Shown one piece after another: positions 44,776 through 53,127 of a stretch of 64,000 nt of DNA (position 1 is the stretch's first letter; every line of letters begins with the position of its first letter). The position numbers were made by a program, and so were the translations under genes. The notes beneath the pieces were generated by a model, which made no database searches, was not told the origin of the DNA, and worked only from the letters and a program-made list of their open reading frames with translations. This stretch comes from Pontixanthobacter rizhaonensis (lineage in GTDB: Bacteria; Pseudomonadota; Alphaproteobacteria; Sphingomonadales; Sphingomonadaceae), in NCBI RefSeq assembly GCF_012972675.1, contig NZ_JABCRE010000002.1, forward strand, positions 62,001 to 126,000, in the 5' to 3' direction.

Positions 44776-46098
44776 ATGAATACTATGTGGCCCTACATTC
44801 CTCATCTGCTCGCGACGCCAGTACCCCGGTACACCAGCTTTCCCACTGCCGCTGAATTCGCAGAAGGGTTAGAGCCCGCAGATTATCAAACTGAGCTGGC
44901 GGGCCTAAGCGGCACTGTTTCTCTGTATGTCCATATCCCGTTTTGCGATAAGATTTGTTGGTATTGCGGGTGCAATACGGGCGCGGCCAATAAGAAGCAG
45001 CGCCTCGCATCCTATCTTGATGCCCTGCATCGCGAGATCGCCTTGGTATCCAACTATTTGCCGGATGGAGTGCGGATTGGCCGGATTGCCTTTGGCGGGG
45101 GCAGCCCCAATGCTATCGCGCCAGTGGATTTTGTCCGTTTGTTCGACGCGATAATATTGGCGTTCAAGCTGGATAATCCGGTGATTTCGATGGAGCTGGA
45201 TCCGCGTAGTCTGACGGAAGAGTGGGTGCCCGTTCTGAAGTCTATCGGGGCAAGTCGGGCCAGCCTTGGTGTTCAAACATTCTCGCCGCATTGCCAGGTG
45301 GCCATTGGCCGGGTCCAGCCGCTGTGCATGATTGATCGGACGACGCGGTGGCTCCGTCAGGCGGGGATCACTTCGCTCAATTATGACCTGATGTATGGTC
45401 TGCCAGGGCAGACCGCCGGTGATGTGCAAGATTCGCTAACGCTTGCGCGTGATTTGGGGGCGGACCGGCTCGCAGTGTTCGGATATGCGCATGTCCCACA
45501 TTTGATCCCGCGGCAGCGGCGCATTGATGATCGCGGTTTGCCTGACGTGGAACAGCGCTTCCAGATGGCAGAATTGGCTCATCGATATTGTACTGATCGC
45601 GGGATGAGACCGATCGGCTTTGATCATTTCGCCCAAGCAGCCGACCCGCTGGCCATTGCGGCCGAGAATGAGCAGGTTCGCCGCAACTTTCAAGGGTTTA
45701 CCGATGACCCATCGGATGCAGTTATCGGTTTAGGCGCGTCATCTATCAGCAGTCTACCCAATATGTTGGTCCAGAATGATAAGAATTCGGGGCGATACAG
45801 AATGCAGCTGTCGCAAGGCCTATTGCCTGTCGCCTTGGGTGTGCGGCGATCCGCGCAGGACCAGCAGCGCGCGAAAGTGATTGAGGATGTGTTATGCGCC
45901 GGAAGAGCTAAACCTGGCCTCACCCTATTAGAAGCCGCTTGGCCCCGATTAGCCCCATTTATCGAAGCAGGCGTGTGTGACATTGCCGAAGAGGAGCTGG
46001 TTATCGGACCGCACGGGGTGCCATATGCACGCGGAATTGCAGCGACTTTTGATCCTTATCGCCAACCTTCTGCCAGACGTTTCAGTTCGGCAGTATAG
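44776..46098 (+). CDS. hemN: Oxygen-independent coproporphyrinogen III oxidase HemN
   Basis: 440 residues from ATG 44776 (MNTMWPYIPH). Radical-SAM enzyme that converts coproporphyrinogen III to protoporphyrinogen IX without oxygen. The full HemN-type motif CX3CX2CXC is seen as C57, C61, C64, C66 (CDKICWYCGC), which separates it from HemW. RYTSFPTAAEF and the GGGSPNAI stretch fit. It often accompanies cbb3 genes under FNR control, and an FNR-like box precedes it. Confidence 0.93.
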   Translation: MNTMWPYIPHLLATPVPRYTSFPTAAEFAEGLEPADYQTELAGLSGTVSLYVHIPFCDKICWYCGCNTGAANKKQRLASYLDALHREIALVSNYLPDGVRIGRIAFGGGSPNAIAPVDFVRLFDAIILAFKLDNPVISMELDPRSLTEEWVPVLKSIGASRASLGVQTFSPHCQVAIGRVQPLCMIDRTTRWLRQAGITSLNYDLMYGLPGQTAGDVQDSLTLARDLGADRLAVFGYAHVPHLIPRQRRIDDRGLPDVEQRFQMAELAHRYCTDRGMRPIGFDHFAQAADPLAIAAENEQVRRNFQGFTDDPSDAVIGLGASSISSLPNMLVQNDKNSGRYRMQLSQGLLPVALGVRRSAQDQQRAKVIEDVLCAGRAKPGLTLLEAAWPRLAPFIEAGVCDIAEEELVIGPHGVPYARGIAATFDPYRQPSARRFSSAV

Positions 46099-46173
46099 CT
46101 TCTCGGACAGCTTGCCGCTTTGTACTCAATTGCAATTGCGGCCAATTCTGCCAAGCAGACCGGTGGAGGCTTC

Positions 46174-47850
46174 ATGGTTCACGGTTCAGCAGCAGATGCA
46201 CATTCTGTCGTCAGCGTTATTCAGCCGGCGATCATTCTTTTGGGGCTGGGCATTCTTGCTGCTTTAGGGGCAAAGATTTGCCGGCTTAACCCGATTGTGG
46301 GTTATATTGCTGTCGGTCTGGCGCTGGCGTTTGCAGGACAAAGCGAACTGTTTGATGGACCGGTGGTCGAAGCCTTGGCCGAAGCGGGCATTATGTTCTT
46401 GCTGTTCAATCTTGGCCTGCATTTCTCCATCGCGCGCATACGCGAGGAAGCGGCGAACATTTTCGGCTTTGGTACCTTGCAAATGCTTATTGCGGGCGGC
46501 GGTTTCACAGCGTTGGGATTACTATTTGGATTGCCGCCCATCGCCGCGATCCTTGGCGGGTTCGCGATGGGCTTGTCCTCCACGGCTGTTGTTATCGGGG
46601 TGATCCGGGAACGTGAACAGGAAGATTGCCCTGTTGGCCGTGCAGCACAATCAATCCTTATCTTTCAGGATATCGCGGCGATTATGCTGCTGGTTGTTGC
46701 AGGTAGTTTGGGCAGCGGAGAGGCGCTGGGTGGTGCTCTCGCCATAGCAGCGGCGAAGGCGGTTGCTGCCTTTGCCGTGGCGGTGCTGTTTGCGCGTTAT
46801 CTGACAGAACCCCTATTTCGGATTATCACCCGGATTGATAGCAGCGAAGTGCTGACCGCCTCAGCGCTATTCCTTGCTTTGGCGGCGGGATGGCTGACAG
46901 GGATGATCGGGCTGTCTCTTACGCTTGGTGCGTTTTTGGGCGGGGTTGCGTTGGCGGATTCCCGGTATCGGTTGCTCGTCCAAACGGAAATCGAAGCGTT
47001 CAGGGGCCTGTTCCTTGGTTTCTTTTTCATGACTGTCGGGCTGTCGCTCGATCCCGAGGTGGTGTCTGGGCAGTGGTATCTTATTCTTGCGGCTGCGGCG
47101 GCTCTGGTCACTCTCAAATGCACATTCAATATCCTTGCAGGGTTGGCCAATCGCTGGTCTGTCCCCGGTTCCACCCAACTGGGTTTTCTGTTGGGGCAAG
47201 GGTCGGAATTCGCTTTGGTCCTGTTTTCTATGCCGGCTGTCGCGGCACTGTTTGGCAGCGAGGCGTTGGCAATTGTCGTCTCTGCGATTGCAGTCAGTCT
47301 GGCGTTGACACCTGCAATCTCGACGCTGGGCAGGAAATTGGCGGGCAAACTGCGCCAGGGGCCACCCGACCAGAAACTGGCTGGCGATGATGCACCCATT
47401 CTGATCCTCAATCTGGCGGAGACTGGCCGCCGTGTGGCGGATATTCTTGAGGAAGAAGGCATCAGCTATATGGCGATTGAGTCCAATCGGGAGCGTTTTG
47501 AAATCGCGTTGGCTGATGGCTATCCCGTGCATTTTGCACCCGTGGGCGATCCGCGCAGCTGGCAAGCCATTGGCGTGGCAAAACGGCTTGCCGTGGTCGT
47601 GACGCAGGGCAATATGGACCGCGTCCGCGAGATATCGCCTTTGATCCGCGATCATGCACCAGATCTGATGCGGATTATTGCAGTGGATGGTATGGAAGAA
47701 CCGCCAGATTTGGCCGATGACATGGCTGTTATGGTGGATGTTTCAGATGTTGATGGAGCAGACCATTTGGCAGATGAAATCTTGGAAATGCTGGGTATTG
47801 AGCGGCGCATGAAGCCCTCTGACGCTTCTACGGATGCCGTCGCAGCATGA
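46174..47850 (+). CDS. Kef-type monovalent cation/proton antiporter (CPA2)
   Basis: 558 residues from ATG 46174 behind GGTGGAGG; an upstream start at 46120 is less likely. About 12 membrane helices of the Na+/H+ exchanger fold, with GFAMGLSSTAVVIGV, LIFQDIAAIMLLVV and LGAFLGGVALADS. A C-terminal domain (about 430-545) has a TrkA-N-like NAD fold, but its nucleotide loop is changed (LAETGRRVADIL rather than GxGxxG). Overlaps the GH42 gene by four bases. Likely K+ efflux or pH homeostasis. Confidence 0.87.
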   Translation: MVHGSAADAHSVVSVIQPAIILLGLGILAALGAKICRLNPIVGYIAVGLALAFAGQSELFDGPVVEALAEAGIMFLLFNLGLHFSIARIREEAANIFGFGTLQMLIAGGGFTALGLLFGLPPIAAILGGFAMGLSSTAVVIGVIREREQEDCPVGRAAQSILIFQDIAAIMLLVVAGSLGSGEALGGALAIAAAKAVAAFAVAVLFARYLTEPLFRIITRIDSSEVLTASALFLALAAGWLTGMIGLSLTLGAFLGGVALADSRYRLLVQTEIEAFRGLFLGFFFMTVGLSLDPEVVSGQWYLILAAAAALVTLKCTFNILAGLANRWSVPGSTQLGFLLGQGSEFALVLFSMPAVAALFGSEALAIVVSAIAVSLALTPAISTLGRKLAGKLRQGPPDQKLAGDDAPILILNLAETGRRVADILEEEGISYMAIESNRERFEIALADGYPVHFAPVGDPRSWQAIGVAKRLAVVVTQGNMDRVREISPLIRDHAPDLMRIIAVDGMEEPPDLADDMAVMVDVSDVDGADHLADEILEMLGIERRMKPSDASTDAVAA

Positions 47851-49772
47851 AGCTGGGGGCGTGTTATTATCCGGAGCATTGGCCGGAAGATATGTGGGCC
47901 GATGATGCTCGCCGCATGGCAGACGCTGGCTTAAGCCGTGTCCGCATCGGTGAATTTGCATGGAGCCGTATTGAACCGGAACCCGGTGTGTTCGACTGGG
48001 GCTGGCTCGACCGTGCGATCAATACGCTTCACGCAGCGGGTTTAGAGATCATTCTGGGTACGCCAACGGCTACCCCGCCGAAATGGCTGGCGGACCAAAT
48101 GCCTGATATGTTTGCCGTCGATGTCCACGGCAGATCGCGCGGTTTCGGATCGCGTAGGCATTATTGCTTCAGCCATTTGGGATACCGGGCGGAAGCCGCA
48201 CGGATCACCCGCGCAGTGGCCCAGCGATATGGCAACCACCCCGCCGTTGTGATGTGGCAAACCGATAATGAGTATGGCTGCCACGATACCACGATCAGCT
48301 ATTCAGACGCTGCGCGCGACGCCTTCCGATTTTGGCTGGCGCAGCGTTATGGCGATATCGGATCCCTCAATACTGCGTGGGGTAATGTCTTTTGGAGCAT
48401 GGAGTATCGCGGCTTCGACCAGATCGAGCTGCCCAATTTAACCGTTACCGAGGCAAATCCCGCCCATTGGCTGGCGTTTAGAAGGTTCTCCTCTGATCAA
48501 GTGATCAGTTTCGACAAGGCGCAGATCGATATTCTGCGCGAGCTATCCCCCAACCGGGATGTGATGCACAACGCGATGGGCTTTGTTACCGATTACGATC
48601 ATCATGATCTGGGGCAGCAGCTGGATGTTGTGATGTGGGATAGCTATCCGCTCGGCTTCCTGGAGATGTTCCCCTTCAGCGATGCCGACAAGGCCGCCTA
48701 TGTGCGGCAGGGACATCCCGATATCGCCGCGTTTCACCATGACCTGTATCGCGGTTGCGCGGCAGATGGCCGCTGGGGTGTGATTGAACAGCAACCCGGG
48801 CCAGTCAATTGGGCACGGCATAATCCCGCCCCGCTACCGGGAATGGTTCGCCTTTGGACATTGGAAGCAATGGCGCATGGTGCCGAACTCGTCAGTTATT
48901 TCCGTTGGCGGCAAGCGCCCTTTGCGCAGGAACAAATGCACGCAGGGTTGCTGCGGCCGGATAGTCAAGCGGCGCCCGGGCTAGATGAAGCCATACAGGC
49001 AGCATCAGACATCGCTGATCTGGGCGAGGCGGGCCGCCCGATAAAAGAAGTGGCTCTGATTTTCAGTTACGATGCCGAATGGATCACGCAAACGCAGCCA
49101 CAAGGGGAAGGGTTGTCGGCGCTGTGGGCTGCATTTTCGATCTATACGGCGCTGCGAGAGGCTGGCTTGAATGTCGATATCATCCCGCCCCGTGCCGATC
49201 TTTCGGGGTATGCCATGGTGGCCGTGCCATGTCTGCCAGCGGTTCCTGACCAGTTAGTAAGCGCGCTAAAAGCTTTCGATGGATCGGTGATCATCGGTCC
49301 GCGTTCGGGTAGCAAGACAGACGAGCTATCAATCCCGGCAGGTTTGGCCCCCGGAAAACTGAAAGCGCTATTCCCCGCGACAGTTACTCGCAGCGAGAGC
49401 TTGCGGCCCGGTACGCACCATGCCGGAGATGGCTGGTCTGCAACCCGCTGGCTCGATCATTTGGAAACAGAGGCTGAAGCTGAACTGGTTGCAGAGGATG
49501 GCATGGTCGCATGCTGGAAATCAGCCAATGTTCGCTATTGCGCAGCATGGCCGGAAGGCGCGCTTATTGCAGAGATTGCGCGGCGAGCTGCGACAGAGGC
49601 GGGGTTAGAACCCGTCACATTGCCTACCGGTGTCCGCGTGCGCAAAACAGACACGTACATTTTTGCCTTCAATTACGGCAATGAAACACAGCAAGTTACC
49701 CTGCGGGGGATTGAACGTCTTGGATCGAGCGCGTTGAGCGCTGCTGGCGTGGCGGTATTCGAAGCCAGCTAG
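47847..49772 (+). CDS. GH42 beta-galactosidase
   Basis: 641 residues, cytoplasmic-looking (no signal). Glycoside hydrolase family 42: N-terminal CYYPEHWPEDMW, acid/base E142 in WQTDNEYGCHD and nucleophile E314 in WGVIEQQPGP, matching the positions known in the family. A trimerisation-like middle domain and C-terminal beta domain follow. It hydrolyses terminal beta-galactosides. Start overlaps the antiporter stop (ATGA); end overlaps the convergent VUT gene by four bases. No sugar transporter or regulator lies beside it. Confidence 0.9.
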   Translation: MKLGACYYPEHWPEDMWADDARRMADAGLSRVRIGEFAWSRIEPEPGVFDWGWLDRAINTLHAAGLEIILGTPTATPPKWLADQMPDMFAVDVHGRSRGFGSRRHYCFSHLGYRAEAARITRAVAQRYGNHPAVVMWQTDNEYGCHDTTISYSDAARDAFRFWLAQRYGDIGSLNTAWGNVFWSMEYRGFDQIELPNLTVTEANPAHWLAFRRFSSDQVISFDKAQIDILRELSPNRDVMHNAMGFVTDYDHHDLGQQLDVVMWDSYPLGFLEMFPFSDADKAAYVRQGHPDIAAFHHDLYRGCAADGRWGVIEQQPGPVNWARHNPAPLPGMVRLWTLEAMAHGAELVSYFRWRQAPFAQEQMHAGLLRPDSQAAPGLDEAIQAASDIADLGEAGRPIKEVALIFSYDAEWITQTQPQGEGLSALWAAFSIYTALREAGLNVDIIPPRADLSGYAMVAVPCLPAVPDQLVSALKAFDGSVIIGPRSGSKTDELSIPAGLAPGKLKALFPATVTRSESLRPGTHHAGDGWSATRWLDHLETEAEAELVAEDGMVACWKSANVRYCAAWPEGALIAEIARRAATEAGLEPVTLPTGVRVRKTDTYIFAFNYGNETQQVTLRGIERLGSSALSAAGVAVFEAS

Positions 49773-50431
49773 CTGGCTGGCCGGCTATCCAGCCATTTGG
49801 CGAAGCTGACAAATCCAGTGATCAGGAACGGTACCAGCGCCAGCGAGAGAACAACCTTTGCCAGCATCTGTCCGATCAACAGCGACGTAATCGGAAATTC
49901 GCCATAAAACGCCAAAGTGATAAAGATCAGCGTGTCGATCGCTTGGCTAAGTGCAGAGGCAATAGCGCCGCGCACCATCAATCCCGCGGTAGTGTTTCCC
50001 CCTTCTGGCCCCCGGAGTTTGGAGAATATCCAAACATTGAGAAACAGGGAAACACCATAGGCCACTGGCCCCGCCATCATAATGCGCGGGGTTTGAGTGG
50101 TGACCGTTTCAAATGCCTTTATGTTTTCCAACGGCATTTTGTCTGAGGGCGGCAAATACAACACGAAGACGACCAGCGCAGCGGATACCGCAAGCGGAAC
50201 AAAGCCCCACATGACCAGGCGGTTTGCCATCGCCTGTCCGTGCAACTGGGCCGTCGTGCTGGACAAGACAACCAGCATCAAAAAGGCGAAAATTCCTGCC
50301 TCAACGGCAAGCGGGCCCAACGCGACTTGTTTAAAACCCAGCACCCCCGCAATCACTGTCATCCCGCCATACAGCAACCCGATAAAGAAGAGTGACGGCA
50401 TGATCGGGCGGGCAGTTGCGGTATCAGTCAT
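49769..50431 (-). CDS. VUT family transporter (queuosine precursor type, YhhQ-like)
   Basis: 220 residues with about six membrane helices. Segments GPLAVEAGIFAFLMLVVLSS, MAGPVAYGVSLFLNVWIFSKL and QAIDTLIFITLAFYG are typical of VUT/ECF-type YhhQ proteins that import queuosine precursors such as preQ1. Substrate is from the family, not shown here. It converges on the GH42 gene and diverges from the NupC gene. Confidence 0.85.
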   Translation of the reverse strand: MTDTATARPIMPSLFFIGLLYGGMTVIAGVLGFKQVALGPLAVEAGIFAFLMLVVLSSTTAQLHGQAMANRLVMWGFVPLAVSAALVVFVLYLPPSDKMPLENIKAFETVTTQTPRIMMAGPVAYGVSLFLNVWIFSKLRGPEGGNTTAGLMVRGAIASALSQAIDTLIFITLAFYGEFPITSLLIGQMLAKVVLSLALVPFLITGFVSFAKWLDSRPAS

Positions 50432-50562
50432 GCACGCTGACTATGGCGTAATGATCAAAAAGGGAAGCGGCCTTTCTACCGTAAACTGTGGGCAGCGCGT
50501 TTGACGCGGGCGGCACAAAAGGCGACAGCGGGGCATCTAGGGAATCGGTAACGAAAGACATC

Positions 50563-51909
50563 ATGCACCCGATATTGACCAGCCTGTGCGGCATCCTTGT
50601 AATTTTGGCCATCGCGTTTCTGCTGTCTACTGGCAAAAAACGAATTAAACTGAGGGTGGTTGGTGCGGCCTTCGCGCTTCAGGCGGTGATGGCTCTATTG
50701 GTCCTGCGCACGCCATTTGGCGTCGGCGCTATTGAATTTTTGTCCAATGGAGTGATCGCTCTGCTGGATTATTCCAAGGTCGGCATCACTTCGGTATTCG
50801 GCCCGATGGAAAGCAATCCGTTCGCCAACACTTTTGTGATCGCAGCCTTGCCGGTGATTGTTTTCTTCGCTGCGATTGTGTCGATCCTGTATCACCTTGG
50901 CATCATGCAACGTCTGGTGCGCTGGGTCGGCGGCGCCATCGGTTGGATTACCGGCATTAGTAAGGTCGAAGCGCTGGGTAGTGCGGCGAATATCTTCGTC
51001 GGCCAATCCGAAAGTCCGCTGGTGGTGCGCCCCTATCTAGCGGCGCTTACACCCAGCCGGCTGTTTACTCTCATGTGCGTAGGTATGGCAGGGGTCGCGG
51101 GCACCATTCTGGCGGCCTATGCCAGCTTTATCGGATCGGACGCTGTACCGTTTTTGCTTGCAGCCGCCTTTATGTCCGCCCCTGGCGGCATTCTGATGGC
51201 GAAGATCATCATGCCTGATGATGAAAGCGAATTGGCTCGCGCCGCCGCAGAACTGTCGGGTGTCGATGCTGAAGAGATTGTGCTGCCAAAAGGGCGCATC
51301 AGCGCGGAAGGGCCGGGATCTCTGGTTGAAGGCGGTAAAGCGCCAGAGGTTGAAATTGCGGAGACGTTTGAAGAAGGGCACAGCCCGGCCAATATTATCG
51401 AGGCGGCTGCACAAGGCACCCAGACGGGTGTTAAGCTTGCCGTTGCCGTTGGCGCGATGGTCATGGTTTTTGTGGCGCTCGTGGCACTGGCCAACGGAAT
51501 GCTGGGCGGCGTGGGCGGTCTCTTTGGATATCCTGATCTCTCCTTCCAGCAATTGCTCGGTTATGTATTTGCGCCGGTCATGTTCCTCATTGGCATTCCC
51601 GATTGGCAGCAGGCGCAAGTCGCTGGCGGCTTGTTTGGTACCAAGATTGTGCTCAACGAATTTGTGGCGTTTATTGAGCTGGGCGCGATGGGCGCGGATC
51701 AACTGACCGACCGCAGCCGGGCAATTGTTACCTTCGCACTGTGCGGCTTTGCCAACTTTAGTTCTATCGCCATTCAAATGGCGGTGACGGGCGGCTTGGC
51801 GCCAAACCAGCGGCCGGTCATTGCCCGCCTCGGCCTGCGCGCCTTGGCCGCAGGTTCATTGGCCAATTTGATGAGCGCCGCGCTCGCTGGATTATTCCTG
51901 CCCTATTAA
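50563..51909 (+). CDS. Concentrative nucleoside transporter (CNT/NupC family)
   Basis: 448 residues from ATG 50563 (MHPILTS). About 8-10 membrane helices with conserved GISKVEALGSAANIFVGQSESPLVVRPYL split over residues 125-160, the Na+/H+-coupled CNT signature. The central charged loop (about 225-275) and the C-terminal CGFANFSSIAIQ block also fit. It imports nucleosides. Starts 131 bases from the divergent VUT gene and precedes a 2OG oxygenase by 29 bases. Confidence 0.9.
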   Translation: MHPILTSLCGILVILAIAFLLSTGKKRIKLRVVGAAFALQAVMALLVLRTPFGVGAIEFLSNGVIALLDYSKVGITSVFGPMESNPFANTFVIAALPVIVFFAAIVSILYHLGIMQRLVRWVGGAIGWITGISKVEALGSAANIFVGQSESPLVVRPYLAALTPSRLFTLMCVGMAGVAGTILAAYASFIGSDAVPFLLAAAFMSAPGGILMAKIIMPDDESELARAAAELSGVDAEEIVLPKGRISAEGPGSLVEGGKAPEVEIAETFEEGHSPANIIEAAAQGTQTGVKLAVAVGAMVMVFVALVALANGMLGGVGGLFGYPDLSFQQLLGYVFAPVMFLIGIPDWQQAQVAGGLFGTKIVLNEFVAFIELGAMGADQLTDRSRAIVTFALCGFANFSSIAIQMAVTGGLAPNQRPVIARLGLRALAAGSLANLMSAALAGLFLPY

Positions 51910-51938
51910 AAAGTGCGGTTTATCCCTAAGATATAGCC

Positions 51939-52856
51939 ATGACCCAGATTGCATCTGTCTCGATTGCTCGCCCGCTGTCCGAAGTGGCTGACGAGCTTGG
52001 CCGCAGTTTTGCCGAATACGGTTTTGCCGTTATTCGCGATCACGGGATCCCGGCGGATCTGATCGCCCGGGCAGAAGCGATGTCGAAGGCTTTCTTCGCA
52101 CTACCAGAGGAAGTGAAGCGGTCATATATCTTGGCTGGCAGCGGCGGTGCCAGAGGATACACTCCGTTCGGCACCGAAAAAGCCAAAGACGCACAAGTCC
52201 ACGATCTGAAAGAATTCTGGCATGTCGGGCGGGATCTGCCTTCTGACCACCCGCTCTCTGAATTTATGGCGCCGAATATCTGGCCCGCCGAAGTTGACGG
52301 TTTCAAGGAAACATTTGAAGCGCTGTATGCAGCATTTGAAGAGGCCGGGGGCAAAGTCCTGCGCGCCATAGCTCTTCATTTGGAGCTGGACGAAAACTTC
52401 TTCGACGCCACTGTGCAAGATGGCAATTCTGTCATGCGTCTTCTGCGTTATCCCCCTCTGGAGGGCGAAGAAGCGAAAGGCGCCATTCGTGCAGCAGCGC
52501 ATGGCGATATCAATACGATTACTTTGCTATTGGGCGCTGAGGAAGCGGGTTTGGAGCTGCTCAAGGCGGATGGAGACTGGCTGGCAATCGATCCACCCGA
52601 AGGCGCCTTGGTGGTGAATATCGGCGATATGCTCGACCGGCTAACCAATGGACGTTTGGTGTCGACCACTCACCGTGTCGTAAACCCTCACGGGGATGCG
52701 GCACATCGCGCCCGGTATTCGATGCCATTTTTCCTGCATTTCAGGCCTGATTATGTGATTGAAACGCTGCCATCTTGTGTGGATGAAACTGCACCCCCGC
52801 CGATTTCAAGCCATGACTTCCTGCTCCAGCGACTCCGAGAGATCAACCTGGCTTAA
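51939..52856 (+). CDS. Isopenicillin-N-synthase-like 2OG-Fe(II) oxygenase
   Basis: 305 residues, cytoplasmic. Non-haem iron ligands H188 and D190 (AHGDINTITLL) and H245 (STTHRVVNP), with 2-oxoglutarate-binding R259 and S261 (RYSMPFF). An N-terminal DIOX_N domain (FAVIRDHGIPADLI) precedes. Substrate cannot be told; relatives act on amino-acid-derived or secondary metabolites. It may be co-transcribed with the nucleoside transporter 29 bases upstream. Confidence 0.88.
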   Translation: MTQIASVSIARPLSEVADELGRSFAEYGFAVIRDHGIPADLIARAEAMSKAFFALPEEVKRSYILAGSGGARGYTPFGTEKAKDAQVHDLKEFWHVGRDLPSDHPLSEFMAPNIWPAEVDGFKETFEALYAAFEEAGGKVLRAIALHLELDENFFDATVQDGNSVMRLLRYPPLEGEEAKGAIRAAAHGDINTITLLLGAEEAGLELLKADGDWLAIDPPEGALVVNIGDMLDRLTNGRLVSTTHRVVNPHGDAAHRARYSMPFFLHFRPDYVIETLPSCVDETAPPPISSHDFLLQRLREINLA

Positions 52857-53127
52857 TCGGCTGCTGGACCGCCGGTTTTTGGTCCAAAATATTCACAGCC
52901 TGTTCAAAAAACGAAGTTTCCAAACTTATGTTGCAACGCAGCAACACCGATTTTTGGCGGAATTCTGGGGTTTTTGATGGGGCTGGTTTTTGCCAGTGTA
53001 ACTGATCTGGCGATTGTCACCTAATTGTCACAAAAAGGTCTTTTGGGCGTAGCTGATCGTCCGTAACGGGCGTCTATCGATTCTTTACTTCGTCCCAACC
53101 CCGATCGTCACGCAAGGACCTTCGTCA
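52857..53127. other. Intergenic region before the TonB receptor, with hairpins
   Basis: No gene seen. TGGACC/GGTCCA (52865-52870 and 52881-52886) follows the oxygenase stop at once and TGTTGC/GCAACA (52929-52934 and 52941-52946) follows; neither has a T-run. A direct repeat of ATTGTCAC is at about 53013-53030. An AAGGA site precedes the receptor start. The promoter of the receptor gene should lie here. Confidence 0.5.
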
